In this document: positions 33,465 to 41,590 of the stretch, one piece after another
How positions within the stretch are numbered: the stretch's first letter is position 1
Layout: the number at the start of each line of letters is the position of its first letter
From: CBDFHF01 sp965247565
GTDB taxonomy: Bacteria > Pseudomonadota > Gammaproteobacteria > Methylococcales > Methylomonadaceae
Direction: 5' to 3'
Assembly (NCBI GenBank): GCA_965247565.1
Contig: CBDFHF010000003.1
Coordinates: forward strand, 186,001 to 250,000
DNA length: 64,000 bases
Position numbers and translations under genes: made by a program
Notes under the pieces: model-generated
Seen by the model: the letters and a program-made list of their open reading frames with translations, nothing else
What the model was told of the DNA's origin: nothing
Databases searched by the model: none

Positions 33465-35072
33465 ATGAATACCCCATACAAATTAACTCACCTTGATCAA
33501 TTAAGCTTCGATAACCGATTTGTACAGGAGCTTCCTGGCGATTCTGAAACCACAAACCAGCGTCGACAAGTCTTTTCCGCTTGTTACTCAAGAGTTACAC
33601 CTACCAAAGTCATAAAGCCACAAACTGTTGCTTACGCCAAAGAAGTTGCGGCATTGTTAGACTTGCAGGAAGAAGTGTGTAGTTCGGACGATTTTGCGCA
33701 AGTTTTTACCGGCAATCGGCTTGTCACTGGCATGGACAGTTATGCGATGTGTTATGGCGGTCATCAATTCGGTAACTGGGCGGGGCAGCTTGGTGATGGT
33801 AGAGCCATAAACTTGGGTGAAATTATTAATCAAAAGGGCGAACATTGGACCTTGCAGTTAAAAGGTGCGGGGCTTACTCCCTACTCCCGAAATGCCGATG
33901 GTTTAGCAGTGTTGCGTTCTTCGGTACGCGAATTTTTATGCAGCGAGGCGATGTACCATCTGGGCATTCCTACCACTCGCGCCTTAAGCCTGACATTGAC
34001 CGGCGAGCAGGTTATCCGCGACATGTTTTATAACGGCAATCCGAAAGCGGAACCGGGTGCGGTGGTGTGCCGAGTGGCGCCCTCATTTACTCGGTTTGGA
34101 AATTTTCAAATCTTCGCCGCCCGTCAGGATATTAAAGTATTGCGGCAATTAGTAGATTTCACTATTCGTTCAGATTTTCCTAAACTGGGCGAGCCATCGG
34201 TAAAAACATATATAAGCTGGTTTATCGAAGTATGCCGACGCACTGCTGAAATGATTGTGCATTGGCAACGCGTTGGCTTCGTGCATGGCGTTATGAATAC
34301 CGACAATATGTCCATACTGGGTTTAACTATCGACTATGGCCCGTATGGGTGGCTGGAGAATTATGATCCGCAGTGGACACCAAATACCACCGATGCAGAA
34401 GAACGACGTTATCGTTTTGGCAATCAACCACAAATAGCTTTTTGGAATCTGGGTCAGTTGGCCAATGCTATTTATCCATTGATCGAACAGACCGAACCCT
34501 TGCAAGCAGCCATGAACGTTTATGTATCGACTTTTGAACAGGGCTGGCAAAACATGATGGCGGCAAAGTTAGGCTTGGCAACATTTAAGCCGGACTTTGA
34601 TGATAGTTTATGTGCCGAGTTGTTTGAACTGTTGCAAGGGCTGGAAACCGATATGACCCTCTTTTTTCGCAAACTGGCATTAGTCGATACGAGCTTGGCT
34701 GGCAATGATGATGCGTTAATAGCGCCTCTGCTGGATGCTTATTATCAACCTGAGCAACTTACGGCTGAAAACAAAGGTCGGATCGCCGCCTGGATAAAAA
34801 AATACGGCGAACGAGTGCAGTCAGATAATGAGGCAGATGAAGTCCGTCGATCCAGAATGAACGCGGTCAATCCTAACTATGTGTTAAGAAACTATTTGGC
34901 GCAACTGGCTATTGATGCCGCTGAACAAGGTGATTTTACAATGATTAGTGACTTGTTAGAGCTGTTGCGCCACCCATACGATGAACAACCGGGTAACGAA
35001 AAATTTGCCCAAAAACGTCCAGAATGGGCACGACAACGCGCGGGATGCTCTATGTTGTCTTGCAGTTCGTAA
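33465..35072 (+). CDS. selO: Protein adenylyltransferase SelO (YdiU family)
   Basis: A 535-residue pseudokinase-fold enzyme that transfers AMP to Ser, Thr or Tyr of proteins. Typical segments are YGGHQFGNWAGQLGDGRAINLGE, LQLKGAGLTPYSRNADGLAVLRSSVREFLCSEAM, FVHGVMNTDNMSILGLTIDYGPYG (metal-binding Asn and Asp) and the C-terminal end SMLSCSS. The Cys of that end is selenocysteine in eukaryotic SelO and regulates activity by a redox bond. Full length; it stands alone after the restriction island. Confidence 0.95.
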   Translation: MNTPYKLTHLDQLSFDNRFVQELPGDSETTNQRRQVFSACYSRVTPTKVIKPQTVAYAKEVAALLDLQEEVCSSDDFAQVFTGNRLVTGMDSYAMCYGGHQFGNWAGQLGDGRAINLGEIINQKGEHWTLQLKGAGLTPYSRNADGLAVLRSSVREFLCSEAMYHLGIPTTRALSLTLTGEQVIRDMFYNGNPKAEPGAVVCRVAPSFTRFGNFQIFAARQDIKVLRQLVDFTIRSDFPKLGEPSVKTYISWFIEVCRRTAEMIVHWQRVGFVHGVMNTDNMSILGLTIDYGPYGWLENYDPQWTPNTTDAEERRYRFGNQPQIAFWNLGQLANAIYPLIEQTEPLQAAMNVYVSTFEQGWQNMMAAKLGLATFKPDFDDSLCAELFELLQGLETDMTLFFRKLALVDTSLAGNDDALIAPLLDAYYQPEQLTAENKGRIAAWIKKYGERVQSDNEADEVRRSRMNAVNPNYVLRNYLAQLAIDAAEQGDFTMISDLLELLRHPYDEQPGNEKFAQKRPEWARQRAGCSMLSCSS

Positions 35073-35454
35073 TAGCACTGACAACAACACCTGACATGGC
35101 TTGCAAATGTCATGACAGCGCTGTCATAAGCAAATCGCAGGAGATACCATCAGACCGCTTTTATGCGAGCACTTACTCTCTCGTAAAGAAAAAAACTAAA
35201 AAAATATTGCGCTTGCAAAAGTACAGCAAACATACCCATCACAGCACGACACCGCTATTCTTAATGCTTTATAACAAATTGATTTATATCAATTTAAATA
35301 TACACATTAGTTTTACAACCCGTTATTCAGCCAATGCTATCGCCGAATAAATCACCATAATCCTCGTTAAACCTAAGCAGCATTAACAATCAAATCTGAA
35401 GTTGGCATAGTGGATGCTTATATCATTATGTCACTCCAACTTCGGTAAAGATGA
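35073..35454. other. Non-coding stretch between selO and the riboswitch
   Basis: No convincing gene. It contains an AT-rich section and a hairpin with arms GAAGTTGG (35398-35405) and CCAACTTC (35436-35443) just before the riboswitch-like element. A promoter for the PEP-CTERM gene should be here, but I cannot point to one with confidence. Confidence 0.5.
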
Positions 35455-35545
35455 CTTATTAATTGCCACACCTGCCGCGAGGCAGGGCCGGAAAGCGTCG
35501 GGTCTCTACAAAAAATTTAGAGACGGCTGAGTTGCATTAACCGCG
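35455..35545 (+). promoter_or_regulatory. Probable c-di-GMP-I (GEMM) type riboswitch
   Basis: The layout follows GEMM-I: ACACC, then stem CCTGCC (35471-35476) capped by a GNRA loop GCGA and closed by GGCAGG (35481-35486), then GGGCCGGAAAGCG in the place of GGGACGCAAAGCC. A second stem follows, GTCTCTA (35502-35508) with TAGAGAC (35518-35524), then GGCTGAGTTGC in the place of GGCCGGGUUGC. Known family members occur ahead of PEP-CTERM genes. I cannot tell c-di-GMP from cGAMP preference. A small hairpin CGCGGA/TCCGCG (35542-35557) before the start codon may be the output. Not confirmed by a covariance model. Confidence 0.65.
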
Positions 35546-35587
35546 GAATGATCCGCGATAAGTAATCCAATTAATAGAGATAATATT

Positions 35588-36259
35588 ATGAAAAATGTTT
35601 TTGCTTTAACTGTACTTTCATCAAGCATGTTGTTTGCCTCACAATCTTTTGCGGCACCTGTTTTTGTAAGTATTGATGATTTTAATGCCGGTGCGCAATC
35701 AATCAGTGACAATACTGCAAACGGTCTTGCTGTAACTGATAGCAACGCGATTCGTACCATTTCATCTAACATGCTTACTGCAGTGCCACCTGTTGGCAAC
35801 ACTTTTGATGTTACTGGTGTAAATCCAGGAGGTTTTGTGGACATCACGAATGGTAATAATGATGACTCTGAAGCGACGATCTCATGGGCCTTGGCCGGTG
35901 GATTGCTGCCTTCAACAGCCACCAGTGCCTCTCTGATGTTTACAATACTAGCAACAGATGGCAACCCAACAAATTTGGCTTTCACTTTTAACGGAAATCC
36001 ATTTGGCGCTGTTAACGTTCCTGGCAACACGTCGGATATGGACATACCCATTAGTTTAACGGCTACTCAAGTTGCACAAGTAAACGCAGGTGGTTTGCTT
36101 AAACTGATAATCAATGGTGCGCCGGGTTGGGATCTGTCGATGGATAACCTAGGTTTTAGTTATGAACCAGCCGCCAACGCTGTACCAGAACCAGCAAGCT
36201 TAGCTTTGATTGCAGCGGGCCTAGCCGGGTTTGGTTTTCGTAAAAAACAGCAAGCATAA
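35588..36259 (+). CDS. PEP-CTERM sorting-domain protein (VPEP type)
   Basis: A 223-residue secreted protein. It has a signal peptide to about residue 22 (SFAA), a beta-rich Thr/Asn/Gly body without a recognised catalytic domain, and the C-terminal signal VPEPASLALIAAGLAGFGF followed by RKKQ. Exosortase is expected to process it. A riboswitch-like leader (35455-35545) precedes it and a strong terminator follows, so it is a single-gene unit that probably responds to a cyclic dinucleotide. Matrix or surface role inferred. Confidence 0.88.
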   Translation: MKNVFALTVLSSSMLFASQSFAAPVFVSIDDFNAGAQSISDNTANGLAVTDSNAIRTISSNMLTAVPPVGNTFDVTGVNPGGFVDITNGNNDDSEATISWALAGGLLPSTATSASLMFTILATDGNPTNLAFTFNGNPFGAVNVPGNTSDMDIPISLTATQVAQVNAGGLLKLIINGAPGWDLSMDNLGFSYEPAANAVPEPASLALIAAGLAGFGFRKKQQA

Positions 36260-36285
36260 TTCTGGTTTTTTCCAGACTTTTAATA

Positions 36286-36309
36286 CCGCTCTTCGGAGCG
36301 GTTTTTTTT
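36286..36309 (+). terminator. Terminator of PEP-CTERM gene
   Basis: CCGCTC (36286-36291), UUCG tetraloop, GAGCGG (36296-36301), then eight T. Confidence 0.95.
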
Positions 36310-36376
36310 GTCTAAAAAATCGTAATTAACCACCACGAACAGCTTAAGGCACATATCTCTAATAAATAAGTTCTCA

Positions 36377-36419
36377 ACCTCATGGCTTACGCTAACTACA
36401 GATGCTTAAGCCATGAGGT
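36377..36419. repeat. 13-bp perfect inverted repeat between convergent genes
   Basis: ACCTCATGGCTTA (36377-36389) and TAAGCCATGAGGT (36407-36419), 17-base loop. It lies downstream of both the PEP-CTERM and DUF853 genes and could end leftward transcription of DUF853, although no T-tract follows closely. Confidence 0.6.
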
Positions 36420-36497
36420 AATAAATTAAGCTTTTCCGCTGCCGACAATCCCGCTAGTAGCCACGAACAGCAATCGGTTCAACTTAATCGATTCTTG

Positions 36498-37970
36498 CTA
36501 TCGCCGCCCACCCAACAATGACCCTAAAAGCCCTCTGACAATCTGCCGCCCCACATTACTGCCGATGGCGCGGGCAGCACTTTTGAGCAGGGCTTCAGTG
36601 GCTGATTGCCTGCCGCTGGATTTGCTCGCGTTTTCTTTGGCTTCTTGCTTTTGTTCTTTTAGCTCGGATTGTTCGTTGGCCTGTTGTGCAGTTTTTTGTT
36701 TGAGCAACTCGTAAGCAGACTCTCTATCAATTTCCTGCTCATATTTGCTGTTTAATGGCGAACGCCCGATCATATCGGTGCGCTGTTGATCTGTGACCGG
36801 ACCGAGTTGCGATTCTGGTGGACGTATTAGGATGCGTTCAACCGGCGCTGGACTGCCGTCTTTATTCAATACCGACACCAATGCTTCGCCATTTTTTAAA
36901 TCCTGGATAGCGGCTTCGGTGTCGATTTTAGGATTCGCCCTGAAAGTGCCAGCCACACTTTTAACTACTTGCTGGTCTTTTGGTGTATAGGCACGCAAGG
37001 CATGCTGAATCTTAAGACCTAACTGACCCAAAATGCCTTCTGGAATATCTAGTGGGCTTTGGCTGATAAAGTAAACGCCCACACCTTTCGAGCGAATCAA
37101 GCGTACGATTTGCTCGATTTTATCGAGCAAAGCTTTCGGTGCTTGGTCGAACAGTAAATGCGCTTCGTCGAAAAACAATACTAACTTTGGACGATCAGCA
37201 TCACCGACTTCAGGTAAGTTTTCAAATAATTCAGATAGCAACCATAATAAAAAGGTTGCGTATAAGCGCGGCGATTTGCTGGTTAAATCGGTCGCATCAA
37301 GAATACTGATTACGCCTTGTCCAGAAAAATCGGTTTTGCATAAATCTGTCAGTTCCAGAGCGGGTTCACCAAAAAAGTTCTCTGCGCCCTGCTCTTCCAG
37401 TACCAGCAATTGGCGCTGAATTGCGCCGATACTAGCAGGGGCAATATTGCCATATTCTGATTGTAATTCTTTGGCGGCATCGCCTATCCAATTCAGCATT
37501 GCGCGCAAATCTTTTAAATCCAGCAACAACATGCCATTGTCATCCGCGACTTTAAAGCAACTGTAAAGTACACCACTTTGGGTATCGTTTAATTCCAACA
37601 GGTTGCTGAGTAACAAGGGTCCCATGTCTGAAATTGTTGTGCGTACAGGGTGGCCGGTTTTAGCAAAAATATCCCAAAATACCGCCGGATTACCACGATG
37701 CTGAAAGCCCTCAATGCCGATATTTTTAATGCGTTCGGAAATTTTATCATTCGCCTGTCCGGCCATTGCAATACCAGACAAGTCGCCCTTTATATCAGCC
37801 AAAAATACCGGCACACCAATTTTAGAATAACCTTCAGCCAGAATTTGCAAGGTAATTGTTTTACCCGTTCCAGTCGCGCCTGAAATCATTCCATGACGGT
37901 TGCCCATGGCTGCATCCATGATGACTTTTGCGCCATTTTGCCCACCAATTAAAAGTTCCTGCATTATCAA
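36498..37970 (-). CDS. HerA-like DUF853 ATPase (YjgR family)
   Basis: A 490-residue P-loop ATPase. Walker A GATGTGKT is near residue 31, Walker B LVLFFDEAHLLF near 265, and ISQSPLDIPEGILGQLGLKIQH is typical of DUF853. The C-terminal region (about 410-470) is charged and Gln/Glu/Lys-rich, then ends with a Gly/Arg helix. The family is HerA/FtsK-related, but its cellular job is unknown. It stands alone, downstream of and co-directional with rtcR with about 140 bases between. Confidence 0.88.
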   Translation of the reverse strand: MIMQELLIGGQNGAKVIMDAAMGNRHGMISGATGTGKTITLQILAEGYSKIGVPVFLADIKGDLSGIAMAGQANDKISERIKNIGIEGFQHRGNPAVFWDIFAKTGHPVRTTISDMGPLLLSNLLELNDTQSGVLYSCFKVADDNGMLLLDLKDLRAMLNWIGDAAKELQSEYGNIAPASIGAIQRQLLVLEEQGAENFFGEPALELTDLCKTDFSGQGVISILDATDLTSKSPRLYATFLLWLLSELFENLPEVGDADRPKLVLFFDEAHLLFDQAPKALLDKIEQIVRLIRSKGVGVYFISQSPLDIPEGILGQLGLKIQHALRAYTPKDQQVVKSVAGTFRANPKIDTEAAIQDLKNGEALVSVLNKDGSPAPVERILIRPPESQLGPVTDQQRTDMIGRSPLNSKYEQEIDRESAYELLKQKTAQQANEQSELKEQKQEAKENASKSSGRQSATEALLKSAARAIGSNVGRQIVRGLLGSLLGGRR

Positions 37971-38113
37971 TACTCCAAAAAAATAAACATTCGCATCGTA
38001 GCATAGCGTACACCTGCAAGAAAGCTAAGCGTCTTAAAATTAAAGGGTGTTTTGTGCTGTAGATTTTATAAAAGATTTTTATGTCTGAGAGGTTAAGCGC
38101 TACAGTTTTTAAT

Positions 38114-39718
38114 CTACTGAGTTTGAAAACTGGTAAAGCTCAATCCAAAGCGTTGTAAATAAACTTTTAACCGATGTGTATCATTACTGCTAGTTTTGTT
38201 TTGGCGTGACGCATTGAACAACATGCGACCTGCTTCCGCCATGTTTTTACTTTTCTCACAGATATTCATAACGACGTCAAGTTGTGCTTGATCGAATAAA
38301 TCTATTTCATTTATTTGTTCTGAGCTTAAGTACTTTTGCAGATGCGATTGATCGGGTTGGTGCTCGGGTTCAAAGCCTTGCCAATCGCTCAGCAGCCTTA
38401 TAGTTTCAGCATGTACAATTTCATCATTGATACGACCACCTTCAGCTAAAGTCGCCATGCGTATCATACTGGCGTTTAGGTCTCTAAAATTAGCGCGCCA
38501 TTGCGCTGGGGTCGAATGGCCGAATTTTAGATATTGCGCCAATGCGGATTGGTTAAAGCTGACTTTATGCCCTAAAACGCTGGTGATTTTTTGTAGTTCG
38601 AATTGAATGTTAGGTTCAAGATCTTCAATTCTGTCTTTTAGCGATGGTAATTCATACGTCCATAAATTAATCCGAGCAAGTAAATCTTCTCTGAATTTAC
38701 CGTTTTTAACTTGATCATGCAGTCGCTGATTTGTGCCTGCGATCAGTTGAAAATTACTGCTGACTTCTTTATCGCTGCCCAGTGGGGTAAATACTTTATC
38801 TTCAATCGCACGCAGCAACATGGCTTGTTCATCTAAACCGAGCTCGCCGATTTCATCCAAAAACAACAGACCTTGGTGCGCTTCGCGCAATAATCCGGCG
38901 CGATCATGCATTGCACCTGTAAATGCACCTTTGACGTGGCCAAACAGCGTGCTCATGGCGTTGTCGCCACGCAAAGTGGCACAATTCACTTCCACCAATT
39001 TACCTGTCACTTGTCCACGTTGTTTTTTGAGAGTGTAAACCCGTTTGGCAAGACGGGTTTTTCCAGCGCCGGTCGGTCCTGTTAGCAATATCGGCGCGAA
39101 AGATTTAATGGCAACTTGCTCGATTTGTTCAATCATGCGGTTAAAGCTGGTGTTACGCGTATTGATGCCATCCTTTAAATACTCATTTGCCGCCAACGAC
39201 TCAACTGCAAATCTTGAAGCAATTTGATCGTACTGAGATAGATCTAAATCAATAATTTGCATTGTACCTAACAAGGCATTCGGTTCACCTTGCTTGACGG
39301 GCGATGTTTGTAACAACTTGCCAGGTAAATAGCGGGCTTCTGTTAACAAAAATAAGCAGATTTGTGCCACATGCGTGCCGGTGGTGATGTGCACATAATA
39401 ATTTTCATGCTCATTATCAAAGGTCTGCTGGGTAGAAAAAGCATAAAGCTGACTGTATACCCCTTCAAAATCCCACGGATTTTGGTAATTCACCTCAAAA
39501 AGCGTCACTTCCGTGTTTGGTGATAACTCGCGCATGTCCTGAGCGGTGATTTCAGCGAGTTGCTTTTCATCGACATGATGAATGAGTACAAAGCGCGAAA
39601 CCACGAAATTCGGCTGCATCAGAATGGAAACGCTAGGTCGCCAACGACTCAAACGACCTTTACCTAAACCGCCGTGATCAAGCCGGGAACCTAAAATGCC
39701 AATTACAACATTATTCAT
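38114..39718 (-). CDS. rtcR: RtcR, sigma-54-dependent activator of RNA repair genes
   Basis: A 534-residue regulator. The N-terminal CARF domain (about 1-185; VVIGILGSRLDHGG and YVHITTGTHVAQICLF) is the sensor; published work on Salmonella and E. coli RtcR links it to damaged tRNA or cyclic-phosphate RNA ends. The central AAA+ domain has GPTGAGKT near residue 215, the intact GAFTGA loop and LLFLDEIGEL. A helix-turn-helix ends the protein. Divergent from rtcB, which has a sigma-54 promoter in the shared 190-base gap. Confidence 0.95.
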   Translation of the reverse strand: MNNVVIGILGSRLDHGGLGKGRLSRWRPSVSILMQPNFVVSRFVLIHHVDEKQLAEITAQDMRELSPNTEVTLFEVNYQNPWDFEGVYSQLYAFSTQQTFDNEHENYYVHITTGTHVAQICLFLLTEARYLPGKLLQTSPVKQGEPNALLGTMQIIDLDLSQYDQIASRFAVESLAANEYLKDGINTRNTSFNRMIEQIEQVAIKSFAPILLTGPTGAGKTRLAKRVYTLKKQRGQVTGKLVEVNCATLRGDNAMSTLFGHVKGAFTGAMHDRAGLLREAHQGLLFLDEIGELGLDEQAMLLRAIEDKVFTPLGSDKEVSSNFQLIAGTNQRLHDQVKNGKFREDLLARINLWTYELPSLKDRIEDLEPNIQFELQKITSVLGHKVSFNQSALAQYLKFGHSTPAQWRANFRDLNASMIRMATLAEGGRINDEIVHAETIRLLSDWQGFEPEHQPDQSHLQKYLSSEQINEIDLFDQAQLDVVMNICEKSKNMAEAGRMLFNASRQNKTSSNDTHRLKVYLQRFGLSFTSFQTQ

Positions 39719-39808
39719 ATAGATAAATTACTATTTATTAAGATATTTTTTATTGTAATTTAAAAATGCATAACATTACCAGGGCAATTGAATATCCAAA
39801 TAAAAATA

Positions 39809-39850
39809 TTAAATATCATTAAGTTAAAGTTTAAGTTAATTGATATTTAA
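39809..39850. promoter_or_regulatory. AT-rich inverted repeat, possible RtcR site
   Basis: TTAAATATCA (39809-39818) and TGATATTTAA (39841-39850) are exact inverted copies, 22 bases apart, ending three bases before the -24 element. It could be an enhancer-type activator site or IHF-like bend DNA; the distance to the promoter is short for a classical enhancer. Confidence 0.45.
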
Positions 39851-39853
39851 TGT

Positions 39854-39869
39854 TGGTACGGCCATTGCT
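39854..39869 (+). promoter_or_regulatory. Sigma-54 promoter of rtcB
   Basis: TGGTACGGCCATTGCT carries GG of the -24 and GC of the -12 element at the required spacing, against consensus TGGCACG-N4-TTGCW. Transcription would start near 39881, giving a leader of about 28 bases before the rtcB ATG. It fits RtcR being a sigma-54 activator. Confidence 0.88.
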
Positions 39870-39908
39870 TTTTGATTATGTAACTGCAACAACAATCAGG
39901 AAAATAAA

Positions 39909-41135
39909 ATGCAAACCACTTATGAAGTTATATCAGGTCAACAACATAAACTGGTGAAGTCTTGGACGCGCGGCGTAACGTTTGACGATAACGCAAAGCA
40001 GCAAGTTTTGAATATGGCTAGTCTACCGTTTGTGCATTCGCATATTGCGATTATGCCCGACGTACACCTAGGTAAAGGGGCAACAATAGGCAGTGTGATT
40101 CCGACACTTGGCGCAATTGTACCTGCAGCGGTTGGCGTGGATTTAGGTTGCGGGATGATGGCGGTAAAAACCAGCTTAATGGCGAATGATTTGCCGGATT
40201 CTTTAACTAATCTGCGTTATGAAATTGAAAAAAATGTGCCCCATGGTCGTTCTGCCAATTACCAACATGGACGTGATAAAGGCAGCTGGAATAACTTACC
40301 AGTTGATGTGGTAGCAGCTTGGTTACCTTTGGATACGCAATTTAATTACTTATGCGAAAAGCATCCATTTTTGAAAAACACGAACAACAAACAACACCTC
40401 GGCACATTGGGTACAGGCAACCATTTTATTGAGTTGTGTTTGGATGAACATCAAGCAGTTTGGGTAATGTTGCACAGTGGCTCACGCGGCGTGGGCAATA
40501 GAATTGGCTCTGAATTTATTGAGCGTGCAAAAAAAGATATGGAGCGCTGGTTTATTCATTTGCCTGATAAGGATTTAGCTTATATCCCTGAAGGTAGTCA
40601 GAATTTTAGTGATTACGTTGAAGCCGTTAGCTGGGCACAAAATTTTGCGAAAGTGAATCGGCAAGTGATGATGCAACGTTCTTTGCTGGCGATGCAGACG
40701 ATTTTGAAAAAAACATTTTCAGCAGAACTGGAAGCGGTGAATTGTCACCATAACTATATCAGCCAAGAACATCACTTTGGTGCAGATGTCTGGGTGACGC
40801 GTAAAGGTGCTGTATCAGCCAAGCTGGGCGAAATGGGTATTATTCCTGGCAGCATGGGCGCGAAGTCATTTATTGTGCGTGGCCTGGGTAATCACGATAG
40901 TTTTTGTAGCTGTAGCCATGGAGCAGGACGTGTGATGTCCCGCACTGAAGCGGCTAAACGGGTAAGCATGGAAGAACACATTGCGGCAACGCAAGGTGTG
41001 GAATGCCGTAAAGATGAAAGTGTGATTGATGAAACGCCAAGCGCTTACAAGGATATTGATAAGGTGATGGCAGCGCAGAGCGATCTAGTGGAAATCGTAC
41101 ATACCTTGAAACAGGTTGTTTGCGTAAAAGGTTAG
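39909..41135 (+). CDS. rtcB: RNA ligase RtcB
   Basis: A 408-residue GTP- and Mn-dependent ligase that joins 2',3'-cyclic phosphate or 3'-phosphate ends to 5'-OH ends. Metal-binding and guanylylation motifs are visible: MPDVHLGKGATIGSV, GVDLGCGMMAV, GTGNHFIE, LHSGSRGVGN, NCHHNYI and FCSCSHGAGRVMSR, in which the His accepts GMP. AGGA sits just before the ATG. The cyclase gene rtcA, the usual partner, is missing; the gene is followed by a long structured non-coding region and then a slipin gene. Confidence 0.97.
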   Translation: MQTTYEVISGQQHKLVKSWTRGVTFDDNAKQQVLNMASLPFVHSHIAIMPDVHLGKGATIGSVIPTLGAIVPAAVGVDLGCGMMAVKTSLMANDLPDSLTNLRYEIEKNVPHGRSANYQHGRDKGSWNNLPVDVVAAWLPLDTQFNYLCEKHPFLKNTNNKQHLGTLGTGNHFIELCLDEHQAVWVMLHSGSRGVGNRIGSEFIERAKKDMERWFIHLPDKDLAYIPEGSQNFSDYVEAVSWAQNFAKVNRQVMMQRSLLAMQTILKKTFSAELEAVNCHHNYISQEHHFGADVWVTRKGAVSAKLGEMGIIPGSMGAKSFIVRGLGNHDSFCSCSHGAGRVMSRTEAAKRVSMEEHIAATQGVECRKDESVIDETPSAYKDIDKVMAAQSDLVEIVHTLKQVVCVKG

Positions 41136-41140
41136 ATTTA

Positions 41141-41360
41141 GGGGATGCTGGCGATAATAGGTGTGCTACTGCCTAAAACGATGAGTACAAGGTAGACGAG
41201 TAAAATCGCAATTGTTAATGGTATAGCTCGTAGGGTTGCAGATGCAGGTTCGATGCTCTATGGCGGGTGTCAACTGGCGCGCGTTTTCCAAGAGAATACC
41301 AGCTGGTAGTAATGCCCCAGTGATGATTGTTCGCGGGTTCGAATCCCGTCATCTCCACCA
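41141..41360 (+). ncRNA. CCA-ending tRNA-like RNA with a ~170-nt insert
   Basis: The 3' part is a clean tRNA end: T-arm GCGGG-TTCGAAT-CCCGT (41333-41349), acceptor CATCTCC (41350-41356), A, CCA. Its acceptor partner GGGGATG (41141-41147; one G-U pair) lies 200 bases upstream, six bases past the rtcB stop. Inside, CTGG (41148-41151) can pair with CCAG (41317-41320), and GCTACTGCC (41165-41173) with GGTAGTA-at-GC (41305-41315). All these helices nest, giving a shape like the tRNA-like domain of tmRNA. No ANDENY-type tag frame is seen, so it is not a normal ssrA. D and anticodon arms are not identifiable. Confidence 0.55.
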
Positions 41361-41512
41361 AATTTATGTAGTTCATTTCTACTTAGCTTATGAAATGAAG
41401 TTAAAACCGAATTTAGTGAATATTGCCCGCTTGCGGAGCTGGTTCAAAAAGCCAGCCTGACATGACCTAAGTTTTTAGGTACGTGTATCGGTGGGTGAGA
41501 TAGCTAGATATT

Positions 41513-41590
41513 GAGCCTATAGCTCAGTCGGTAGAGCAGCGGATGTGCAACATCCGCGTGTCGCTGGTTCGAGTCCAGCTGGGCACACCA
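41513..41590 (+). ncRNA. tRNA-like RNA with expanded anticodon loop
   Basis: Acceptor GAGCCTA/TGGGCAC (one A-A mismatch at position 2, one G-U), D-arm GCTC-AGTCGGTA-GAGC with the GG pair, T-arm GCTGG-TTCGAGT-CCAGC, discriminator A and encoded CCA (41588-41590). The anticodon stem GCGGA/TCCGC encloses nine bases (TGTGCAACA) instead of seven; these can zip two more pairs to leave a TGCAA pentaloop. Total 78 bases. It keeps the tertiary-fold bases of a tRNA but not a decoding loop, so I call it tRNA-like rather than a functional tRNA. If forced, the anticodon would be near GCA. Confidence 0.7.

Noticed and set aside
35506..36051. 181-codon minus-strand frame
   Set aside because: It is the antisense of the VPEP PEP-CTERM gene, which has a signal peptide, sorting signal, leader and terminator.
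41141..41360. Ordinary tmRNA (ssrA)
   Set aside because: Topology is similar, but the element is only about 220 bases and no tag frame resembling ANDENY...LAA is present.
41236..41460. Plus-strand 74-codon frame containing RGFESRHLHQ
   Set aside because: It reads through the T-arm and acceptor of the first tRNA-like element; spurious.
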